From the NCBI RefSeq assembly GCF_047496725.1, contig NC_132971.1, positions 12,281,501 through 12,345,500 on the forward strand: a DNA stretch of 64,000 nucleotides. Direction: 5' to 3'. Positions 53,977 through 64,000 of this stretch are shown here, piece by piece. Position 1 is the first letter of the stretch. Each line of letters starts with the position of its first letter. A model generated the notes under the pieces. It was not told where the DNA came from. It saw nothing but the letters and a program-made list of their open reading frames with translations, and ran no database searches. The translations under genes and the position numbers were made by a program. This DNA comes from Anoplolepis gracilipes. Taxonomy: Eukaryota; Arthropoda; Insecta; Hymenoptera; Formicidae.

Positions 53977-55134
53977 AATATATTTTACACTATATATTTT
54001 TTTCATATACTTTTCTCTTAGATCAAATTTAATCTAGAGTTAGAGAAACAAGTTTGCGTGTATCAGAAATCTCTCTGATTCTTCGATTACGATACAATCA
54101 TACTATGTACTTGCATTACATTACCGGGATCTCGAAACAGGAAAACGTTGGTAACATCAACGGCCAAGATAAACGTCCGAGTACCAGAGCGGTGAACAAA
54201 TGTTCTCGAAAGAGTTCGCATGAAATTGAATTGATACAGTTTACAGTTCCAATGGGTAAGCGGATTTTTCCGTGGCTACGAGTATCGATGTTAAAACAAT
54301 GTTAAATCGCTCGAGTTTGACTTCGTTCGCTCGGTTGCTCATCACAATCATCCTTTCCGGAACGCAAGTAGGGTTCCTATCTCATAAGTGTTGGCAAGAA
54401 AAAAAAGAGGGATGGAAAAAATGGAGGGTTGCGAAAATTATATTTATCTTACGTGGAATTCCTTTGAGAGACAATCTCTTCGCGGTAGAAAGTAAAAGCT
54501 GAACGAGCAAACGCGCCGACGATCGAGAATAATATAATAATACGCCGGAGTCATTTACGATTCTGACGGCAATTCCATGGGATATTCCCCGGAGAATCAC
54601 AACGACTCGCAAAACGAGAAGAAAACGGCGCGAAATGTCATCGAATTTCATCGACTTGCGGAGATTTGGATTTCTTTTTCATGATCGCGCCGCTGACGGC
54701 GATTCCTAACTTCGATTTACCTGTCACACAAGGATAATGGTCTGTCAGAAAGACGTGAGACCAAAAATGACGACTTTGTCTCGAGGATGAGAAACATACG
54801 TACATACATATGTGGAATAACATAAGAGGAATAACAAGACAGAACATTTATAAAATCTCCTGAAACTGCTTGCCTCTCAAGCAATCGATCAACTACAGAT
54901 AATCACAACAAATATAAAAATAAAAGTTATATGAATATAAAGTTGTGTATTAAATGGAAATTAATTACAGAGTAAGTGTATAAATAAAATAGAAAAAAGT
55001 AGAGTAAAAAAACAACGAAGAAAAAATAGTACAATTATTTATAAATTGTTAATTAGAAGCATTTAAAATAAAATGAGAATTATTGAAATAATTGTAAGAA
55101 AAGAATATTAAAAAACATAAAAAGAGTTAGAAAT

Positions 55135-55165
<31 letters not shown>

Positions 55166-55689
55166 AGGAGGAGTAAAGGACAACAAAAAGAATAAAGAAC
55201 GGCATTTAGGTAATCTGTTATTGTCAGAGAATTTATGTCAATGAATCCTATATTCGTCGGAAAAGAAAACATATATTTCAATGCTTTTCTTCCTTTCATT
55301 ACGCATACACATTAGGGATATGGGATAGATGTGGATTATGATGAGAACACGCGTGCCGTTTTAAAACATCATTAAAAAGTTTTGTGAGGCTCGTTTTAGC
55401 AGACTCTGATGAAAGTCATTAACATTTCCGTCTTTTTATTAGTTTATCCACGTAATATTCTAGCGCCGTTGTTAGCGGTAATGCTTTTGCGTCTATCATA
55501 TTACATCGTCAGTTCTTGGATTACTTTAGTGCCTTCATAATACATTACATTTATCTGAACAAGATAAAAATTACTATGATATTAAATCGGAAAATTATCT
55601 TTAATAATAGCCGTACAGTGTCATCTTTGAAATATATAAGATAAATAAATAGCAATAATAAAAATACAAGTGATTGTTTAATAATAATA
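53977..55689. other. Non-coding; one weak reverse-strand exon-like segment
   Basis: On the reverse strand, 54720 down to 54638 follows GTGTGACAG and reads KSKLGIAVSGAIMKKKSKS, then a few residues and TGA. It looks codon-like but matches no family I know. The rest shows overlapping short frames only. Confidence 0.45.
55139..55166. repeat. (GA)n microsatellite
   Basis: About 13 GA units within purine-rich DNA. Confidence 0.93.
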
Positions 55690-56720
55690 TCGATATGCAA
55701 AGAGGTTTCAATTATTTTGATTACAATTAATATGATACCAAACTCCGATATATATGTATATTTCTTTATGTTATACAATATACAATATAGAATATACAAG
55801 GTGTTAATTTAAAAAATTTTTATCTCGTTTATTTTGTGATCGACTAATTTTTTTGCAAAATATTTCATACACAATTTTTGTGATTTCAAAAGGAATATAA
55901 GATGGTGCCATTCGTTTAACCTTAATGTTGATGTGAAAGTTAACCCAGTTTTTTTAATAGATATTTAATCAACTTATAATTTTTTTATATAAATCGATTT
56001 CTAACAATATTCTGCGTAAAAAAGTTATAAGGATATAATGACTAAAAATTGAATAGTTTATGAGATATTTTATATTTTAATTTTACATAATTTTAAATAA
56101 ACAATGAAGTATCTCATAAAATATTCATTTTTTGGTTATCTTCTCAATATTTTTATGCATAGAATAATAAGAGTAATCAATGATAAAGGAAAACATAGTT
56201 GTCTTAAAGAAAAGATATGAACTTTGCAACGAACAGTTACATATTACTACGTTAAAACATTTATGTTTTCTTGATATCAATTATAATTTCTTTAAGTATT
56301 CTGTGTATAAAAGCATTGAGGTAAGAGAATCGAAAAGCGAATATTTTATAATTTATGTAAAATTTTGTCAAATTGAAGTATGAAATATTTCGTAAACTAT
56401 TCAATTTTTGGCCATCATACCCTTATAACTTTTTACGTAGAATATTGCGAAAAATCGATTTATGTAAAAAAAATAAGATGATTACGTTTAAAAAAAGTAA
56501 ATTGACCTTTATATAAACTCGATATCTACATCAAAGTCAAACTAATGGCACCGTCTTATGACCCACTCAAAGTCACAAAACTTTTATACAAAACATTTTG
56601 CAAAAAAATTAGTCACAAAACAAGGTGGAAAATTTACTAATACATCTACAATATCAAAACTTTTGTGCGATATTACATTAATTGCAATCAAAATAATTGA
56701 AAACTCTTTACATGTCGATA

Positions 56721-56722
<2 letters not shown>
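55690..56722. mobile_element. ~1-kb palindromic (foldback) element
   Basis: Two arms of roughly 380-420 bp face each other. Landmarks: TATCGATATGCAAAGAGG at 55690 against the complement of CTCTTTACATGTCGATA at 56703; GACTAATTTTTTTGCAAAAT at 55845 against its complement at 56595-56614; 'gatggtgccatt' at 55900 against AATGGCACCGTC at 56544; and AAAAATTGAATAGTTTATGA at 56043 against its complement at about 56395. The loop, about 56115-56340, has no recognisable gene. The divergence between arms shows it is old. Confidence 0.75.

Positions 56723-56723
<1 letters not shown>

Positions 56724-56774
<51 letters not shown>
56724..56774. repeat. (CT)n(TA)n microsatellite abutting the palindromic element
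   Basis: CT units pass directly into TA units immediately right of 56722. Confidence 0.95.
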
Positions 56775-59493
56775 AATGGACAATTATTGTACAAAATAAT
56801 AGTGATAAAATCTCTCTTTCTCTTTACTTTTGCTAGCTTCTTATTTACGCAATATAAAGTAATTATTACATTTAAGTTAATGACTCTAGCAATTTAATAA
56901 CCGTATTACTCTGACCATCCTAGGTCCACATCTCGTTTCGCAAGATACGATCGATCTGGTCGTCTGGACCCAACCCTCCTGCGTAATACTCGATGAAATT
57001 TCATCTCGGGCTTTACGCCGTACTGCCAAATATATAGTACGACCCGACAACAAGTTTACGCGTGGTTTTATAGCGATCGGACGATCGAAAATATTCATTC
57101 GTGTGTCGAGCCGTCGAGCGACTTACGTTGGCGTACGTAATCGATTGCGCGAAAGTATTTTTCAAAGTAATCTCGCGCAAAACGGCACAAACAGATGCGA
57201 CCGCTCTGATCTCATCAAATGCAAAAGAGATTCTCTACGCGCAAAACGCGCGAGTGCACATTTTTGCATGAAACCATTAAGCAGATACTGCGAATTCTAC
57301 GCGAGAGCAATTTCGCCGCGAGAGTAATTTCGCCGTTTTTATCACTCTCGGCGAACCCATTTTCGCTCGGGCATACAAATGGGTTACGTTCGATGGATTA
57401 ATCGCGTGTCAGAAAGCGGCGTGACTTTAACGGTGAATTCGACTTCGTCGTTCGACTACGACTTGGAAACTGATAAATGATACGTCATAGAATTATACGA
57501 AAATTTATGAACTATGGCGTATATATGTATGTGTCTGTATGCGTGTTATATCCATTAAACACACTTGATCAACCGCCACCAGGTTCAATCTGTGATATTT
57601 GCATATAAACGCGAAATTGGCAATATTAATTCAACATTATGTCATGATACAAAGATGTTCGCTAATAAAATGAATATATTAAAATGAATACTGTAAAAAG
57701 AGTGAAAGAACATTTTGGAAAAAATAATGGTATAACTTTTTACAGAAAATTTTAATCTTTTATATATAATAGAGAATAAAAAGAGACAGTTCAAAATTAC
57801 ATAAATTATGATAAACTAAAGATTAAAACTATTTGATGAATATTCTTTTGAAATATCGAGAAAAATAATAAAAATGAGAAAACTCTAACTCTACGGGATA
57901 ATTATTTTTCAGAAGTTTTTCAGTTTCCATGAAATCACGAATCGGATTTTAATGCATTTTTCCTGATCGATATAAATGCAACTTACATTGCTCATTAACG
58001 TTTTTATACGCGACAACTATGCAATAGCTTTTTTCGCGAACTACGTATTCTTTCTTTTTCGAAAAAACGAACAAATAAATATAAACGAAAGAAGAATTGC
58101 GGATTCCGCAGTGCATATAATCTGGGTGGTATTTATTGCATTACAAATCTCTCGATGTACGTACATGCACTATTCGATGAACATCGTTGTCGCATGGCGT
58201 TTTTTTACAACAAACATTGGCGAGAACGGGGTAATTTCGCTCGGTATTTTTTTGTATTTTATATCGGTGCGTGTGTTATGTATTTCGCGAAATTCGCGGC
58301 GTAAAGGCCGGAAATTGCAAAATTCAAAAGTGCTATCGCGTTACCTCTAATTTCGCGCTACTCTCGCTCTTTCTGTACACATACGTATTCCAATCATCCG
58401 TATTCTTTTTCTACGTGTTTCATTTTATGAGCTTCGTGCATTACGCCGGAGGAGGGGAAAACGAGGAAGGGCGGAGGGAACAGAGAGAACTGTACCATTA
58501 CCGTAGATTAGAGTGCTTTTTTTCGCACCGATACGTAAAGTATATAAGCTAATATTATGACGTGTATAATATCGTGATGTATGACCACGCTTGGCGGAGA
58601 AATGTCTGACGCGAATATCACACAGGCATTTTACCATCAAGAGAAATGTGTACGTTCTTCCCCTTTTACAGGATACGCGTGCGTGGTTGAGAGATATTAT
58701 GTAATCAGGATATGGTTCACTTGTACACGCATAGAGAGCTCGTTTTGTTATCATTCGTAAATAATGCCACGTTCCATTATAAATTACAGTCAAAAACAAA
58801 CAGAGGCTGTTATCGATATTCATTTGTAATGTTTTATCGTGATGTATAGACGCGCTGCATCGCTGCATTATTTATCCATCCCCAGCTTTGCGAAAGAAAA
58901 CAAAATGAAAATAAAGAAAAATCGTGAATTTCACCCATGAATAATCGTCTCGCGATATCCGTCTCAAAACTTTTCGATAATACCCGCAAACGGCATTCGA
59001 GCGCGGCCAATAAAAACCTCCCCCGCGCGTGTCGTTGCTAAAGCGGATCGATAAACTGGGCGAAATAAGATCCAATGATCAGCCGCAGAACGGTCATGAT
59101 AAATGCTGGCGAGCGAAACAAGAATTTCAATTTGCACCGCGCGCGTGACTAGAGTACCGACTAACGAAAATTCCACGTTTCCTCCACTCGGGCTCTCCCA
59201 CGGCGTGGACAAACTCGCGACCAGTGAAACACGTACGTAATATCTGCCGCGACTTCCGGCGCTTTTTTTTATACGTTCCTTCCGCGTTGCTGTCCGCAAG
59301 TGAAAATTCAGAGGTGACTTTCATTTATGATCCCCCATGCGTAACAATCTCACTATCCTCGCCGGTCGAGACTTGTTCTTGTTAGAGACTATTTACAAAC
59401 AATACTTACAATACTATACAAAGACTTAATATTATTAAGCAAATTAAATATTAAACAACATCTTGTCCACTAGTCATACTTTTAATCATATAT

Positions 59494-59600
59494 AAATTAT
59501 GAAATTGATGATATTTCAATTAATTTTAATATCTGTTTATATATATATATATATATGTAAACATATATTGAAATTAATTGAAATATCCATTTTATAATTT
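59494..59600. repeat. Long imperfect hairpin around a TA tract
   Basis: AAATTATGAAATTGATGATA and ATTTCAATTAATTTTAATAT on the left are complementary to the right arm (ATATTGAAATTAATTGAAAT, ATCCATTTTATAATTT), with arms of about 45 bp and a TA-rich loop. It is probably a small MITE. Confidence 0.65.
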
Positions 59601-59623
59601 CTGTGGGCCGTTTGAGACATACG

Positions 59624-59647
59624 ATTTGTGTTAAATTTAACACAAAT
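59624..59647. repeat. Perfect 24-bp palindrome
   Basis: The 12-bp half ATTTGTGTTAAA is followed by its exact complement. It lies 23 bp after the hairpin ending at 59600. It is AT-rich; function unknown. Confidence 0.75.
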
Positions 59648-59836
59648 TTTTCAACTGTACAATTAATTTTTATTTCTTAAATAGTTTGATTAAAAAGAAA
59701 ATTGCGCTTTCTCCATTAATTTCAATAAAGTTCTGTCCTAATAAATAGAAAAGCAAAATACAAAAATAAAAATTATGCAAAACTGTATTTTATTGTATTT
59801 ATCTACAATATGTGTCTCGCATAATCTTAAAATACG

Positions 59837-59842
<6 letters not shown>

Positions 59843-59897
<55 letters not shown>
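59843..59897. repeat. (GT)n microsatellite
   Basis: About 27 GT units. Confidence 0.97.
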
Positions 59898-59900
<3 letters not shown>

Positions 59901-60197
59901 ATATATAATACATGAAAATATCTTTATTGAAATGTTGGATTTATTTAGCAGATTGACCGGATTGTCGGCAAACGGTGCGTATATATTTTGAAAAATTCGT
60001 TCTCCCATCACCGGATATATGAAATGGACTATGGGCGTATCGCGTTTTCGCGATACGGGACGGCATGGGATGAACGGGGGTGGAGCGGTGGGTTCCTATA
60101 AAATACCGAACCGGCGTCGTTTCTTTTAGCCGCAGGGCTTTGTGGAAATACGAGATAATGAAAAAGCTCCCGCAGGATTTTATTTTGAAGAGAGGTC

Positions 60198-60221
60198 CGC
60201 GAGAGAGAGAGAGAGAGAGGA
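60198..60221. repeat. (GA)n microsatellite
   Basis: Short GA run with a CG-rich lead-in. Confidence 0.9.
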
Positions 60222-63200
60222 CGATCGATCCTACGAGCCCTTTAAACGGCCCGACTCCGGTCACCACATTTCCGTCCGGCGGCGGAACAATGCGCCGCGA
60301 TATGTCACGCGTTCCAAAGTGTCCTCGACGTGCCATTAATTGGAATTCAAATGGACATAAACATCTCCCACCGGTGACCATCGCCGGCAAGACACGGCAT
60401 TCGAGAGTTCGACCACCTTCTCTGATCTAACAGCCCCTTCGGTGAATGTGTCACATTCCACTTAAAATAATTTTCTCCGCGCCCCATTGCTGTAACTGTC
60501 ATTTTCCGTCAACGAAAGATTGATGCAAGAAAACCTTTCCAAGTGCTAAAACTAAAAATTTATATAAAAAAAAAGATTATTATAAATAATGCAGTACACG
60601 TATATATAAAATTTTTCTAAAAGTATTATAAAATAATTTTATAATTTCACATTTTGCGATACTTTCTACGAGGTATTTATAAACTCTCAAATATATATAA
60701 TTTGATACTCTACACTGCAAGTAATATGTTAAAGTATAAAAACGAGTTTTATGTTTTTCATCCAATAACGTTAAAAAAAATTATTCTTTTTAAAGAGAGA
60801 CACATATATGAATTCTGATAGAAGCTAATAAAGTGTTTTAAATTTAATTAGACATTCTCTGCTAAATAGAAAAATATACATGTATTCTAATATCATGTAT
60901 TTTAATATCTTTTGAAAAATAATATTAAAATGAAAAGATCTTTTATGTTTTTTCTCATTTGACATAACTTTGAAGTATTAATCAGTGCAATTTATCATAT
61001 AATATTTAAAGAGAGAACACCAAAAAATATATTATTATTCCATATATATACCTTTGCATATTAAATAAAATGTTACGTATGTTGCCTTTATATCTTTTAT
61101 TTGGTAAAGCGTGTTTGTATTAATCAATATTTATTATGCTAAAGTGTATCTTCAAACTCACACAATTTTATTTTGTTTTATTTCTTTCTTTATTATTGAT
61201 AAAAATTATTGAAAAAATGCAGTAATTATATTTTTAACAGTATTTCATTGTTTTGCTGATACATGACATGTATTACGTAAACATAAAATTACAACTCGTG
61301 AGTACGTTACAAAGATATGATCTTGATAGAGAGCGTAGTCCGCGTGGTTTGGTCTGTTTTGCTCTTACAGTTTGTTTATGTAAGGAATGTTTCACTGTTT
61401 ACCTCGTGAAAATAGTGGGCATATGTTCGAGCTTATACAACTAGGAGCGAGGTTTCAGCTTACATAAATTATCAACTAAATATAACCGGATTCCGAGTAA
61501 GATTACTTTACCATGCAAGCTAATCCGAAAAGTACTCGGTTTAAATTATATAAGAACTTAATCGCAGAGATGTAATAAGCATTTTACATTTTTATTCAGT
61601 CTTTCTGACGTAGTGAATATATTGAATTAACTAAAAAAGAGATATGCGTCAACACAGAAAACTGATAGAAAACGTCCCAAAGTAACAGTTATTACTGCGT
61701 CAGACGGATTAAGCCCCGCGACGGGCGCGTATATTTTTCGAAATCAGTATAAACATTTTCATCCAGCTTTCGAAAGTTCAGTCTAGCATTCTGCGACAAA
61801 TTAAGAGATCATTTTATATATTAAATTGAAACAAAATTTAATATCGCGTCGAGAGAGATACTCGGCGCTGCTTTTTCTGTTTTAAATACCATACAATAAA
61901 CAGAGGTTCATATAATAAAGCGTTTTATCAATATAATATCGCAAATGTACATGTACGTTATACTTGGTAAACATTTAATTTAAAAATATGGGGAATATTA
62001 TTTTCTGAAATTATATTAATTTTTTGACAATGTAATACCTACTACTGCTAGGCAAGTAAAATTGATGCGACGAAGATATCAATGTTGAGCTCTATTACGA
62101 CTATCACAAGTCGCATCCTTCGTAGTCGCTGCTGCAGTTACAGCGAAAAATGAAGATGGAACGTGTGTACGTGTTAGAAATTAGTCGCACACTGTCGACA
62201 TTCGTAATTCTTGTCACATGAACTTGACAAGCAAATTGTTACACTTTACTCATCATTGCGCGAGCAAGTAATGTACATAAGTAACTTAAGTAATGAAAGT
62301 AACTAGTGGAATATGGAACAACAAAATTAGGAAAATTCTTAAGAAAATTTACTTTGATATTATCTGAATATATTTAAAATTATAAAAATAAAATATAAAA
62401 TAAAATAATCAAAAAAGTTATTTAAATCGTGTAGCAAACTAAAACATTTACAAAATGATATATTTTACAGAATTAAAAATATAAGTATATTTAAAAAATT
62501 AATCATTTAAATTATAAAAATAAACGCATGAAAAATATAAAATAAATATATTTAAAAGAATTATTTTATAACAAATTAAAACATTTGCCCAATGATAGGT
62601 ATCTTTCAAAAAAAAAGTGCCTTCATTGAGTTTCTAATTTCTACTAACAATAAAAAAGAATTAGTAACATAAGTATTTACTTAGGAAATAAAATAGTGAC
62701 GAAGTCACTCTTTTTACAGCAATTGCATGCAATTTACATACAAAGCCAATTTTTACTATTAGTACTATTTTATTTTGTCATAACATTGCCTAAAGGAAAA
62801 AACTTGAAAATATCTCAAACGTTCTCCATACACTTTTTTTTTAAATTTGTCGTTCATAAACTGCATGCATACGACTAGAACATTATGACAAACAATAACA
62901 TTAGTGTATTTCGTGATCCGTGTTCACGATACTATCGCTCGACCAGCCGGTAATTGAACGGAAACACACAAAGAGTAGTGGGCAGAAAAATTGCTTGTCT
63001 GAAAACCGACGTGCCCGACCGTGTTCCTTCCTTTCGTTTCCCTCGGACGTTTCGCACCGAGAGATTCCGTGCGTCGCCTACGTGACTGCACGCTCTCATG
63101 TGGTCCGTCGCATTCTGACGACACGACGGAATCGTAGAATCGAACGCGACAACGGATCGCCGTCCGTTGCGTCGTGTCCGGTTACGGAATTCGCGATAGA

Positions 63201-64000
63201 ATCATGGATGCGAATAATCCTCGCGTTGCAATAATCACGATTAAACAATAGAGATAAATAGATTTGCGAAATTGCGCCGCGCAAACAAATACAGCAAAAT
63301 CCAACGCTCCTTATTTTCTTTTAGATGCAGGAATTTTTTACGCACGCGCTTTAATGCATTTTATATTCCTATCTCGCGAGCAAAAATCTAATGTGGTGTT
63401 TTTTGAATTTTTGATTTTCTATTCGTAATTATTACAAGAAGGGCCATATGCAACAAGAACGGAGAACGTGCAGTTTTTTCTGTGAATTTGTTAATTGCAT
63501 GTCAACTGACCGCTTCGAATAAATTTTTAATTAATATTTCTGTCAGTTAGCAGAGCTCAAAAAATTGCGTTATACGGCCTGTAATTGTAGCATTATAATT
63601 GTACGATGTTAGCGTATAATAATAATATGATGTTACGCGACACGCGTAATTATTCATTTGAATGTTTGCTTTTCCGCATATGACACTTTGACGTCTAAAT
63701 ATACATTTTGCTCATCGCGATGATGATTCACATTAAATTATACCTTACAGATTATTTTCATTTTGACATATATTATAGAGGACATATTCTTAAGTAACAC
63801 ACACTTTGAATTTTGTGGCGCTCTTTTAATTTCTGAGATAGATGATTTTGAAATATCATATAATTTTTTTTTCGTATTTACTTATATCATATTATTATTA
63901 TATCCTACATGTCTGTTTATATTTCTTTTATATACATTTTCTTAATATTGCATGGCTGTCAGTACACTTCAGGATTACTCTTTAATTTCGTTAAGAATTT

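Larger units (their letters stand above)
56775..64000. other. Non-coding tail of the window
   Basis: CG-containing patches at 56920-57470, 57960-59350, 59940-60540 and 62900-63600 carry overlapping frames up to 149 codons on opposite strands without splice support or family resemblance. No glutamate receptor or transporter exon was recognised. Confidence 0.5.

Noticed and set aside
58425..58868. 147-codon reverse-strand frame overlapping + strand frames at 57976-58552
   Set aside because: Neither direction shows a recognisable domain, signal peptide or splice-supported structure; the region simply has fewer stop codons because of its composition.
59941..60430. 149-codon (-) and 116-codon (+) frames overlapping each other
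   Set aside because: Mutually overlapping frames with a GA-repeat-derived segment and no family resemblance.

Overview
This is AT-rich metazoan DNA dominated by non-coding sequence, microsatellites and decayed DNA transposons. It carries short exons with canonical GT/AG introns, an insect-type AMPA/kainate-like ionotropic glutamate receptor and an insect Tret1-like sugar transporter. Together with the many mariner-type relics this points to an insect genome, probably a hymenopteran such as an ant; the order is inference.

Only two protein genes could be supported. The first is a glutamate receptor on the + strand, of which just two adjacent exons of the extracellular amino-terminal domain (28305-28432 and 30678-30807) are in view. 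No earlier or later exon was recognised in the 28 kb before or the 33 kb after, so the gene appears to have very long introns. The second is a compact four-exon MFS sugar transporter, also on the + strand (43223-45491, 453 codons), with an intact frame. If the rest of the receptor lies beyond 64000, the transporter is nested in a receptor intron.

The rest is intronic or intergenic. It holds two relics of one mariner family (about 623-1341 and 15559-16570); five copies of a long foldback element (3247-4178, 24845-25600, 31122-31908, 51151-51600, 52802-53976), three of which carry younger inverted-repeat insertions; a complete 381-bp TA-flanked MITE (31922-32302); a ~1-kb palindromic element (55690-56722); an AT-rich foldback cluster (26236-26880); and two reverse-strand fragments of Penelope-like retroelements carrying a broken GIY-YIG domain (21345-21942, 38492-38837), with nearby relics of the hammerhead-like motif such elements carry. 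Long CT/GA, TA and GT tracts recur throughout.

GC-richer islands of 300-400 bp without long ORFs (for example 12480-12835 and 41690-42065) are candidates for conserved regulatory DNA. I found no tRNA, rRNA or CRISPR array, and no gene system that looks new. The most informative signals are the nested-transposon stratigraphy, the possible nested gene, and the odd exon 2/intron 2 boundary of the transporter.
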